Assembly: GCA_963812915.1 (NCBI GenBank)
Contig: CAWEXB010000008.1
Location: 310,001-374,000 of the forward strand
Length of the DNA stretch: 64,000 bases
Reading direction: 5' to 3'
Origin: JACVRW01 sp963812915
Lineage (GTDB): Bacteria; Actinomycetota; Thermoleophilia; Solirubrobacterales; Thermoleophilaceae
Made by a program: the position numbers and the translations under genes. The notes beneath the pieces are model-generated. The model was not told the DNA's origin. It saw only the letters and a list, made by a program, of their open reading frames with translations, and searched no databases. Shown piece by piece: positions 25,157 through 33,766 of the stretch (within the stretch, counting starts at the first letter, position 1; each line of letters opens with the position of its first letter).

Positions 25157-26434
25157 CTAGGCGCGCGGAGCGGGTCGGGCGTGGCGTCGAAACGAGGTCA
25201 CCTCCTCGATAGCGAGCTCGAGGCTGGTGCGCGGATGCTCCCAGCGCGCGACCGGGACGCCGAGCGTCTCGAAGCGCGCGCGCAGCGCGTCGCGCTGCAA
25301 CCGCCAGAGGCGGAGAGGCAGCCGGTAGGACTCGCGTCGCCGGCCGGTGTGTGAGCCACGGGTGAAACCTCGACGATCGCGAGGTCGTAGCCGCGTGCGC
25401 GCAGGTCGAGCAGGGCGTCGATCCCGCGAGCGTCGAGCAGCGGGCTCAGCGCGAGCACGAGCGCCCGGGCGGGAAGCAGGCGGCGCGGAAGCTGCGTGAC
25501 GTCCTTCCACGCGATGCTCGAGCCTGACGTCGCTGGCGAGCAGCGCGTCGACGATGCGATACAGCTGCCGGGTGCCCGCGGCCGGGCGTGAGCCAGTTCA
25601 AAACGCCGCCGAAGCTCACCAGCGCGACGCGATCGCGGCGCGCCAGATACGCGGAGGCGAGCGCGGCGGCAGCGCGCACCGCGGCGTCGAGTGTGCCCTC
25701 CTCCGCGTGCTCGGCCTCGGCGAATGTGTCGAGGAACAGGACGACGTCGGCGCTCTGCTCGGGATGCTGCACGTTCACGTACGGGACGCGGCGGCGCGAG
25801 GTCGCGCGCCAGTTGATTCGCCGCACGCGGTCGCCGGGCACGAGCGGACGAAGGTCGGCGAACTCGATGCCCTCGCCGCGCTCGCGGGAAACCTGGCTGC
25901 CGAGCACCGGTCGGGTCCGGAGCGGGGCGACGAGCCCGTGCAGCCGGCCGACGCTGGGGTAGGCGCGAAGCTCGACACGACCGGCCGAGCCGGCCCTCGA
26001 GCGCGAACGCGCCAAGCCGGTCGCGGGCGCGGACCACCACGCGGCCCGGCGTCGTGGACGCCCCAGCGCTCCACGGCGAGCTCGAACTCGATCTCGCGCT
26101 GCTCACCGCGGAGGAGCCAGAAGGCGATCGGGTCGGGTCGGTGTGCAGCCGCGCCGACGTCGGCAGATGCAGCTCCACGCGGGCGGGGGCGCCGCCGCTC
26201 CGCACGGTCGACGTCGCGCGTAGCCGCTCTCCCTCGAGGGCGCGTTCGCGTTCGAGCCTGAGCGCGCCTTCGAGTGCGAGCGGCGCCGATCCCGCCAGCG
26301 CGACGGCGACGAGCAGCACGAACGGGGTCGCGAGCGCCGCCAGCTCCGGGCGGCCCGCGGCGAGGGCCGCGACGAGCGCGATCGCGGCGAGCGCCGCGTA
26401 CGCCTGTAGTCGCGGCGAGGCCGAGCAGCGTCAA
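25157..26434 (-). pseudogene. DUF58 protein, broken by at least six frameshifts
   Basis: A TTG start overlaps the MoxR stop. Pieces in order across frames: two N-terminal helices (QAYAALAAIALVAALAAGRP), ALRLERERALEGERLRATST, IAFWLLRGEQREIEFELAVE, RGEGIEFADLRPLVPGDRVR with RINWRATSRRR (the DUF58 signature), NVQHPEQSADVVLFLDTFAE, TRQLYRIVDALLASDVRLE, KDVTQLPRRLLPARALVLAL and RFETLGVPVARWEHPRTSLE. DUF58 proteins work with MoxR ATPases in assembling or activating cell-envelope complexes. The segments keep good codon bias, so the breaks are recent or artefactual. Confidence 0.7.
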
Positions 26435-27418
26435 CGCGCCTCGTCAGGCACGCGAACCGGCGGGGCTGGGCAGCTGTCGAGGCAGTCGCGCACCACGTCC
26501 TCGGCGTCGACGCGCTGGATCCAAAGCTCGGGACGCAGCATGATCCGATGCGCGAGCGCCGGCACCGCGACCCGCTTGACGTCGTCGGGCGTGACGAAGT
26601 CGCGCCCGTGCAGCGCGGCGCTTCGCGCGCGCGAGCTTGAGCAGCGCGAGCGTCCCGCGCGGGCTTGCGCCGATCTGGACCTGGGAGCTCTCGCGCGTCG
26701 CGGCGACGAGATCGACCGCGTAAGCCCGGATGCCGGCGTCCGCGTGCACCCGCTCGATCGCGCGCTGCATCGCCAGCAGCTCGTCGCGCTCGACGACCGT
26801 GTCCAGCTCGACCTCGTCCTGGCCGCGCTCCAGGCGCCGCGCGAGCAGCTCCAGCTCCGCCGTCGCGGTCCGGGTAGCCGACGCGGATTCGCAGCAGGAA
26901 GCGGTCCAGCTGCGCCTCGGGGAGCGGATAGGTCCCCTCGAACTCGATCGGGTTCTGCGTCGCGAGCACGAGAAACGGCCGCTCCAGGCGCGCGGGTGCC
27001 GATCCTCGGTGGTGACCTGACGCTCCTGCATCGCCTCCAGCAGCGCCGCCTGGGTCTTGGGCGGAGCGCGGTTGATCTCGTCCCCGAGCAGGACGTGCGT
27101 GAAGATCGGGCCCGGCTGGAAGCGGAGCTCCCCGCTGCGCTGATCGTAGATCGCCGAGCCGGTCACGTCCGACGGCATCAGGTCCGGGGTGAACTGCACA
27201 CGCGCAAAGCGCAGGCCGGTCACCGCCGCGAACGAGCGCGCCATCAGCGTCTTGGCCAGGCCCGGATTGTCCTCGATCAGCACGTGTCCGTCCGCCAGCA
27301 GGCCAAGCAGCACGAGCTCGAGCACGTGGCGCTTGCCGACGACCGCACGCTCCACCTCGTCGAGGATCCGGGCGGCCCGCTCGCCGAGCTCGGCGTGTTC
27401 GCCCGCCCACGTGCTCAC
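26431..27418 (-). pseudogene. MoxR-family AAA ATPase, broken by three or more frameshifts
   Basis: GTG start (VSTWAGEHAELGERAARIL). AAA_3 domain: VVGKRHVLELVLLGLLADGH, Walker A variant EDNPGLAKTLMARSF, FTPDLMPSDVTGSAIYDQ, Walker B VLLGDEINRAPPKTQ, sensor FLVLATQNPIEFEGTYPLPE, and C-terminal lid GASPRGTLALLKLARA and FVTPDDVKRVAVPALAHRI. Frame changes occur near 27000, 26878 and 26640. All family motifs survive, so the ancestral gene was a normal ~325-residue MoxR chaperone. Confidence 0.8.
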
Positions 27419-27842
27419 AGGCGCCTCCAACCTGTCGAGAATCTCCGTCGAGGTCGCGCGGTGCGATCCCGGGCACGTCGCGGTCCTCCGGCCGCGGGCG
27501 GTCGGGGCGCACGAGATCCCACGCCTTCGGCCCGAGTAGGCGCCGGGCCTCGGCGACGTCCCGGTCAAGCCGCAGGCCGCGCCCGGCCAGGCGCACCTCG
27601 GCCACCTCGACGAGCACCGGCCGCAAGCGGGTGTGCGCGTCCAGGTCGCTCGTGCACGACCACTCAACGATGCGCTCGAGCCGCACCAGCTGGGCCGGCC
27701 ACAGATCTGTCCTGACGGGTGGCCGCAGTCCGGACTCGAACACGGACCGGCGCGCCGGCAGCCGCGCGGCGAGCGCCGCCAGGCAGACCGCCGCCCCGAG
27801 GGTTCCGAGGACGATTAACCCGACCTCCGCGACGAGCCTCAC
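27415..27842 (-). pseudogene. Small membrane-anchored protein upstream of MoxR, one frameshift
   Basis: GTG start; one N-terminal helix (VGLIVLGTLGAAVCLAALAA) then a soluble part with LVRLERIVEWSCTSDLDAHT, RLRPVLVEVAEVRLA and RRLLGPKAWDLVRPDRPRPE. Proteins of this shape precede MoxR genes in related actinobacteria; function unknown. Near 27440 the frame must change to reach TEILDRLEA and the TGA that overlaps the MoxR GTG (GTGA). Confidence 0.55.
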
Positions 27843-27964
27843 CGCAACCCTCTCTTCTCTCGCGCGGACGCGCAGCGCAGCGACATCGCCACGATCACCA
27901 TAACCCCCCATTGACCCGGCGGGGAGGCCGGCGCCGAAGGCTTCGGGATATCCTCGCCAAGGCG

Positions 27965-28768
27965 ATGCACGCCGTCGGCATGCGAACGGTTGCCGCCGCG
28001 ATCGCGTTGACGGCGCTCGTTTGCGTCGTCGCGATCGGCGGCAGTGAGCCGCTGCGCGGCGCGACCGAAGGATCCGCCGGGACCCAACGAGCGCCCGAGC
28101 GCGTCGCAGAGGCTCCGAAGCCATTGCGCGGGCAGCTGCCTCCCGAGGTCTTCATCTTCTATCCAGACGAGGAGCCGGCCATGCCGGCGTGGCTGCTGCG
28201 GTGGACGATCATCGGTCTCGCGGTCGCGGCCGTCGTCGCCGCGTGCCTGCTGCTCTTCCGCGGCCTGCGCCTGCCGGGCGGTAGACGACTCGGACGGCGT
28301 AGAGCCCGCCGGACGGCGCCCGGACGGGAAGCGGCCGATCCGTCGCTCGCGGCCACGGAGGACGACGCCGAGGTCGCCCGGCGCGCCGTCGAGGCGGCGT
28401 TGAAACCGCTGCACGCTCCCGCGGATCCCCGGTCCGCGGTGATTGCGGCCTACGCGCGCATGGAGGAGGTGCTCGCCGAACGAGAGCTCGGCCGGCGAAC
28501 GCCCGAGGCACCGCGCGAATACCTCGCGCGCGTCCTACGGGAGCACGGCATGCCGGGTCGACCGTTGACCACGCTGACGGCCCTGTTCGAGGAGGCGCGC
28601 TTCAGCCTGCACCCCATCCCACAGTCCGCGCCTCGTCGCGCGCTCAGCGAGCTCGAGAACGCCCGCGTCGCGTTGGCCGCTATGCGAAGTTCACGCTCAG
28701 GTACTGCAGATCGAGGTATTCCTCCAGGCCCTGGCGTCCGCCCTCGCGCCCGTCGCCCGACCCCTTGA
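27965..28768 (+). CDS. DUF4129 membrane protein
   Basis: About 267 residues from ATG at 27965 (ATG at 27980 is an alternative). An N-terminal helix or signal (VAAAIALTALVCVVAIGG), an extracytoplasmic segment ending PEVFIFYPDEEP, a second helix (LLRWTIIGLAVAAVVAACLL) and a C-terminal DUF4129 domain: DPRSAVIAAYARMEEVLAER and TPREYL-like PREYLARVLREHG with LTALFEEARFS. DUF4129 genes normally sit beside MoxR and DUF58; here it is divergent from them and free of frameshifts. The last ~30 codons run antisense into the aldehyde dehydrogenase gene and may be spurious. Confidence 0.75.
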   Translation: MHAVGMRTVAAAIALTALVCVVAIGGSEPLRGATEGSAGTQRAPERVAEAPKPLRGQLPPEVFIFYPDEEPAMPAWLLRWTIIGLAVAAVVAACLLLFRGLRLPGGRRLGRRRARRTAPGREAADPSLAATEDDAEVARRAVEAALKPLHAPADPRSAVIAAYARMEEVLAERELGRRTPEAPREYLARVLREHGMPGRPLTTLTALFEEARFSLHPIPQSAPRRALSELENARVALAAMRSSRSGTADRGIPPGPGVRPRARRPTP

Positions 28769-30131
28769 TACCCCCGAACGGCGCCTGCACCCAGCCGAGC
28801 GCGCCGTCGTTGATGGCCACCATGCCGTAGTCGAGCGCTTCGCCGACGCGGTGGGCGCGGCCCAGGTCGCGCGTGAACAGGTACGCGGCCAGCCCGTACT
28901 CCGAGGCGTTGGCGAGCGCCACCGCCTCCTCGTCGGAGTCGAACGGAAGCAGCGGGGCGACCGGACCGAACGTCTCCTCGGTCGCGACGCGGGCGTCCGG
29001 GGGCACGCCGGCGATCACCGTCGGTGCGAAGAAGCGCTCGGCGTCCAGGCCGGGCGGCGCGTCGCCGCCGCAGAGGAGGCGGGCGTCGCGCGCGATCGCA
29101 TCCGAGACGTGCTCCCGCACCCTCGCGAGCGCCCGCCCGTCGATCAGGGGACCGACCGTCACGCCGGCCTCGAGGCCGTCGCCTACGCGCAGCGTGGCCG
29201 CCCGCTCCGCGAGCAGCCGGCCGAGCTCGTCGGCGACCCGGCGCTCGACCAACACGCGGTTCGCCGCAATGCAGGTCTGGCCGGCGTTCTGGAACTTCGA
29301 GAACGCGAGCTTTGTAGCGGCGAGGTCGAGGTCGGCGTCGGCGAAGACCACGAACGGCGCGTGGCCGCCGAGCTCGAGCGTGACCTTCTTCACCCGCTCG
29401 GCGCCACGCCGCAGCAGCAGCTTGCCGACTTCGACCGATCCCGTGAAGCTGATCTGCCGGACCTCCGGCGCGCTCGTCAGCACCTCCCCGATCGGCTCGG
29501 GATCGCCACAGACCAGGTTGACGACGCCCGGCGGAAACCCGGCCTCGTGGAAGATCTCGAACAGCAGCACCGCCGACAGCGGAGTCTGCTCGGCCGGCTT
29601 CAACACGACCGTGTTGCCTCCGGCGACGGCGGGCGCCACCTTTCTCGTCACCAGCGAGCTCGGGAAGTTCCAGGGGGTGATGCAGGCGACCACCCCTCGC
29701 GGGCGGCGGCGCACGTAGAGCCGCTGACCCGGGCCGCCCGATGCCAGGATCTCGCCCGACGGCCGCCGCGCCTCCTCGGCGTACCAGAGCAGGAACTCGG
29801 CCCCCCAGAGCACCTCCCCCCTGGCCTCGTCGAGAGGCTTGCCGCCCTCGAGCGTGAGCGCGCGGGCGAGGTCGTCGGCGCGCTCGAGCACGAGCGCGTG
29901 GGCGCGTCGCAGCGGCACCCCGCGCTCGTCCGCGGACAGCGCCGCCCATTTTGGAAACGCGCGCTGCGCGGCGTCCACCGCGTCCCGTACGTCGCCGGTC
30001 GTCGCGGCCACCACACGGCCCACCTCGGCGCCCGATGACGGATCGCCGACCGCCATCCACTCGGCCCCGGCGGGGTGGCGCCACCCTCCGTCCACATACA
30101 GGCCGCTCGCGGAGCGCACGGTTCGATCCAT
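28680..30131 (-). CDS. NAD(P)-dependent aldehyde dehydrogenase (succinate-semialdehyde dehydrogenase-like)
   Basis: 483 residues, full length for the ALDH superfamily. Active site: VACITPWNFPSSLVTRKVAP, general base in VTLELGGHAPFVVFADAD and catalytic cysteine in FQNAGQTCIAANRVLVE; the C-terminal motif is EETFGPVAPLLPF. The pattern is closest to GabD-type succinate-semialdehyde dehydrogenases. It diverges 54 bp from the ABC importer operon that also holds an alcohol dehydrogenase, so the two may share regulation and a pathway. Confidence 0.88.
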   Translation of the reverse strand: MDRTVRSASGLYVDGGWRHPAGAEWMAVGDPSSGAEVGRVVAATTGDVRDAVDAAQRAFPKWAALSADERGVPLRRAHALVLERADDLARALTLEGGKPLDEARGEVLWGAEFLLWYAEEARRPSGEILASGGPGQRLYVRRRPRGVVACITPWNFPSSLVTRKVAPAVAGGNTVVLKPAEQTPLSAVLLFEIFHEAGFPPGVVNLVCGDPEPIGEVLTSAPEVRQISFTGSVEVGKLLLRRGAERVKKVTLELGGHAPFVVFADADLDLAATKLAFSKFQNAGQTCIAANRVLVERRVADELGRLLAERAATLRVGDGLEAGVTVGPLIDGRALARVREHVSDAIARDARLLCGGDAPPGLDAERFFAPTVIAGVPPDARVATEETFGPVAPLLPFDSDEEAVALANASEYGLAAYLFTRDLGRAHRVGEALDYGMVAINDGALGWVQAPFGGIKGSGDGREGGRQGLEEYLDLQYLSVNFA

Positions 30132-30185
30132 GCACCCGATTGTCACATCTTCGTGAAGAGGGGTAGGCTCCCGGGCGAGGTGGGG

Positions 30186-31874
30186 ATGGACCCAACCCAA
30201 GACCGGGTCGATGCCATTCGGGCACGGAGTACCGAGCTCGAGAACCATGTCATCGACGAGTACCGGGCGGGCACGATCAGCCGGCGCGAGTTCGTCGCTC
30301 GCGCCACCGTCGTCGGCATGTCCGTCCCGCTGGCGGGCTTCCTCGCCTCGGCCTGCGGCGTCGATCGGGAGGACGTGGCCAGGGTCGATCCGCCCCAAAC
30401 CGAACCGCCCGAGCCCGGCGGGACGATCCGCACCGGCATCCTCGCTCCCGCCGGGGCGCTCGATCCGGTGATCGTCAACAACGAGGGCGCCCTCGCGGTG
30501 CTCGGCCAGTCGGGCGAGTACCTCACCTGGTCGGACGACAAGCTCAAGCTGCGCCCCCGCCTCGCGGAGAGCTGGAAGCCCAACGCCGACGGCTCGGTCT
30601 GGACGTTCAAGATCCGCCAGGGCGTCAAGTTCCACGACGGCCAGGACCTGACCGCCGAGGACGTGGTCGCGACGATCGACCGCCTGGCGGACCCCGAGGG
30701 GGCCTCGAACGCGCTCTCGGTATTCGCCGGCGTTCTGTCGAAGGGCGGCGGCAAGGCGATCGACCCCGCCACCGTCGAGTTCCGCCTCGACGCGCCCAAC
30801 GGCAACTTCCCCTACCTCCTCAGCTCCGACAACTACAACGCGATCATCCTGCCGAAGAGCTACGACGGTGACTGGGAGAAGACGTTCATCGGCACCGGCC
30901 CCTGGAAGCTCGACGACTACCAGGCGGAGATCAGCGCCAACTACGTCAAGAACCCCGACTACTGGGACCAGAGCCGCCGGCCGCTACCCGACCGCCACGA
31001 GGTGACGTTCTACGAGCAGGAGCCGGCGCTGGTCCTGGCCCTGTTGGGCAACGAGGTGGACATCGTGAGCCACTTCTCGGTATCGGGCGGCAAGGCGCTG
31101 CTCACCTCCGACGACGTCAGGACCACCGAGTACTCCTCCTCCGTGCACCGCCAGCTGCACCTGCGCAGCGACCAGGAGCCGTTCAAGGACAAGCGCGTGC
31201 GCCAGGCGATGGCGCTCCTGGTCAACCGCGAGAATCTCGTCGACGGCCTCCTCGACACCAAGTCGGACTTAGGCAACGACAGCCCCTTCGCGCCCGCCTA
31301 CCGGTCGACGGACAAGTCCGTGAAACAGCGACGCCGGGACGTCGAGCAGGCGCGCCAGCTGCTCGCCGACGCCGGCAAGGGCGATGGCTTCGAGGTCCAG
31401 CTCGACGGCTGGAACGGCTTCGAGATGCCCGACTACGCCCAGCTCGTCCAGGACGACGTCAGGCCCGCCGGCATCAGGATCACGCTCAACATCACCGACG
31501 CGGCCACCTACTACGGCGAGGCCACCTTCGGCAACTCACCCTGGCTCGACTCCAACATGGGGATCACGGAGTACGGTCACCGCGGGGTGCCGAACGTGCT
31601 CCTCGGAGCTCCGCTGACGAGCGAGGGCACCTGGAATGGCGCGCACTTCAAGAACAAGCGTTACGACGACCTGGTCGCCGAGTACGTGGCAGCCCTCGAC
31701 CTCGGAGTCCAGCGCCGGGTCGCCCGGCAGATCCAGGAGCTGCTGCTCGACGAGACGCCGATCATCTTCTCCTACTTCTACTTCTGGCTGGCCGGCGCGA
31801 GCCCCGAGGTGTCGGGGTATGAGACCACCGCGATGGGGCACATCGACGCCAGCCAGGCGGGCATGGTGGCCTGA
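30186..31874 (+). CDS. ABC transporter substrate-binding lipoprotein, oligopeptide/nickel (SBP_bac_5) family
   Basis: 562 residues. The N-terminus carries a twin-arginine signal (SRREFVARATVVGMSVPLA) ending in a lipobox (LASAC), so it is a Tat-exported lipoprotein. The body has PRLAESWKPNADGSVWTFKI and RQGVKFHDGQDLTAEDVVAT, hallmark of the DppA/OppA family, and FKDKRVRQAMALLVNRENLV. First gene of the importer operon. Ligand unknown; peptides, opines, glycosides and amines are all used by this family. Confidence 0.93.
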   Translation: MDPTQDRVDAIRARSTELENHVIDEYRAGTISRREFVARATVVGMSVPLAGFLASACGVDREDVARVDPPQTEPPEPGGTIRTGILAPAGALDPVIVNNEGALAVLGQSGEYLTWSDDKLKLRPRLAESWKPNADGSVWTFKIRQGVKFHDGQDLTAEDVVATIDRLADPEGASNALSVFAGVLSKGGGKAIDPATVEFRLDAPNGNFPYLLSSDNYNAIILPKSYDGDWEKTFIGTGPWKLDDYQAEISANYVKNPDYWDQSRRPLPDRHEVTFYEQEPALVLALLGNEVDIVSHFSVSGGKALLTSDDVRTTEYSSSVHRQLHLRSDQEPFKDKRVRQAMALLVNRENLVDGLLDTKSDLGNDSPFAPAYRSTDKSVKQRRRDVEQARQLLADAGKGDGFEVQLDGWNGFEMPDYAQLVQDDVRPAGIRITLNITDAATYYGEATFGNSPWLDSNMGITEYGHRGVPNVLLGAPLTSEGTWNGAHFKNKRYDDLVAEYVAALDLGVQRRVARQIQELLLDETPIIFSYFYFWLAGASPEVSGYETTAMGHIDASQAGMVA

Positions 31875-31886
31875 GGGAGGCCCGCG

Positions 31887-32840
31887 GTGGCACGATTCAT
31901 AGCCAAGCGGGTCGCGCTCGGCCTCATCACGCTGTGGCTCCTGAGCGTGCTGATCTTCCTCCTCGCGCAGGTGCTGCCGGGGGACGTGGGCAGGCGCATC
32001 CTGGGGCCGTTCGCCGACCAGAAGGCGGTCGACGCGCTCAACGAGGAGCTGGGCACCGACCGCTCGCTCATCGCCCAGTACGGCGACTGGATCAGCGGCT
32101 TCGTCACAGGCGACATGGGCGAGTCGCTCGCGTTCCGGCGGCCGGTCGACGACGTGCTCGGCCCCGCGCTCGTGAACTCGGCCAAGCTCGCGCTGCTCGC
32201 GTTCGTCATCGTAGTCCCGCTGGCGATCCTGGGCGGGGTCTACGCCGCGCTGAAGGAGGGTCGGCCGGCCGACCGGATCCTCTCGGTGGGGGGCCTGTCG
32301 GCGACGGCGATCCCGGAGTTCGTGTGGGCCGTCGTGTTCATTCTCGTGTTCGCGCTCACGTTCGACCTGCTTCCCGTGACCGCCCAGGCGCCTGCCGGAG
32401 CAAGCTTCTTCACCGAGCTCAAATACCTCCTACTCCCTGCGCTGTGCCTGGTCTTCGTCCTGTTCGGCTACATCGCGAGGATGGCCCGCGCGGGGACGAT
32501 CGAGTCGCTCGACGCCGACTACACGCGCACCGCGATCATCAAGGGACTGCCGCGCCGAACGGTCGTTCGCCGGCACGTCCTGCGCAACTCGCTCCTGCCG
32601 ACGATCGCAGTCGTGGCCACACAGCTCGGGTACATGATCGGCGGGCTGGTGGTGATCGAGGTGATCTTCAACTACAACGGCATCGGCCAGGCGCTTTACG
32701 ACGCCCTCCAGGCGAAGGACTTCCCGCTGATTCAGAGCGCGGTGCTGATCGTCGGCATCGTCTACCTGGTTGCCACCTTCCTCGCCGACATCGCGTACTC
32801 GGTCCTCAATCCGCGCGTGCGCCTTGGGGCCGCGGAATGA
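31887..32840 (+). CDS. ABC transporter permease, DppB family
   Basis: 317 residues beginning at GTG (ARFIAKRVALGLITLWLLSV), six helices. The permease EAA-type loop region reads ARAGTIESLDADYTRTAIIK and the C-terminal block LPTIAVVATQLGYMIGGLVV, with VIFNYNGIGQALYDAL, is typical of DppB/OppB. It follows the binding protein by 12 bp and overlaps the next permease by 4 bp (ATGA). Confidence 0.93.
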   Translation: MARFIAKRVALGLITLWLLSVLIFLLAQVLPGDVGRRILGPFADQKAVDALNEELGTDRSLIAQYGDWISGFVTGDMGESLAFRRPVDDVLGPALVNSAKLALLAFVIVVPLAILGGVYAALKEGRPADRILSVGGLSATAIPEFVWAVVFILVFALTFDLLPVTAQAPAGASFFTELKYLLLPALCLVFVLFGYIARMARAGTIESLDADYTRTAIIKGLPRRTVVRRHVLRNSLLPTIAVVATQLGYMIGGLVVIEVIFNYNGIGQALYDALQAKDFPLIQSAVLIVGIVYLVATFLADIAYSVLNPRVRLGAAE

Positions 32841-33766
32841 GCGTGGATCCACAGCAGGAGCCGGTGGGCGCAGGGGCCGGGTCGGCCACGGTCGCCCCCG
32901 GGCCAGAGATCTCCGCCCGCGCGGACGAGGCACGCGACGCTCGCCGCGAGCAGTTTCGGCTGCTGCGCCGTTCGAAGACGTTCATCGCCGGCTCGGTGAT
33001 CCTCGGCTTCTGGGTGATCTGCGCGATCTTCGGCGACCTGATCGCGCCCGACGACCCGTTCGCGACCGATCCCCTCAACGATCTGGCCGCCCCCTCCTGG
33101 GACCACTGGTTCGGCACCGACCGCCTCGGGCGCGACGTGCTCTCGCGCGTGATCGTCGGCGCGCAGGACATTCTCGTGGTGGCGCCGCTTGCGACGCTGC
33201 TTGCCACGGCGCTCGGCACCGTGCTCGGCCTCGTCACGGGTTACTTCCGCGGCGCCGTCGACGACGTGGTCAGCCGGATTATCGACACCTTCCTCGCATT
33301 GCCGGTGGTCGTCCTCGGCTCGGTGGCGATAGTCGCCCTCGGTCCGTCCAATTCGACCCTCATCTTCGTGATCGGCCTCGCATTCGCTCCCGTCATCGCG
33401 CGCACGGTGCGGGCCGCCGTGCTGACCGAGCGCGAGTACGAATACGTGGCTGCGGCCCGGCTACGGAATGAGAACACCCCCTACATCCTGTTCGCCGAGA
33501 TCCTCCCCAACGTCTCCGGCCCGATCATGGTCGAGTTCACCGTGCGGCTCGGGTACGCGATCTTCACCATCGCCACGCTGAGCTTCCTCGGCCTCGGCAT
33601 CCAGCCACCGGCGCCGGACTGGGGTGTTCAGATCGCCGAGCAGTACGGGCTGATCAGCGGCGGCTACTGGTGGCCGGTGCTGTTCCCGGCCCTCGCGGTA
33701 ACCAGCCTCGTGATCGCGGTGAACCTGATGGCCGACGGAATCAGCCAGGCGTTCGAGCGAGGATGA
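32837..33766 (+). CDS. ABC transporter permease, DppC family
   Basis: 309 residues from the ATG that overlaps the previous stop. A long soluble N-terminus (~45 residues) precedes the OppC_N helix (TFIAGSVILGFWVICAIFG). DPFATDPLNDLAAPSWDHWF and GTDRLGRDVLSRVIVGAQ are the DppC/OppC signature; TEREYEYVAAARLRNENT is the EAA loop. The stop overlaps the ATPase start (ATGA). Confidence 0.93.
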   Translation: MSVDPQQEPVGAGAGSATVAPGPEISARADEARDARREQFRLLRRSKTFIAGSVILGFWVICAIFGDLIAPDDPFATDPLNDLAAPSWDHWFGTDRLGRDVLSRVIVGAQDILVVAPLATLLATALGTVLGLVTGYFRGAVDDVVSRIIDTFLALPVVVLGSVAIVALGPSNSTLIFVIGLAFAPVIARTVRAAVLTEREYEYVAAARLRNENTPYILFAEILPNVSGPIMVEFTVRLGYAIFTIATLSFLGLGIQPPAPDWGVQIAEQYGLISGGYWWPVLFPALAVTSLVIAVNLMADGISQAFERG

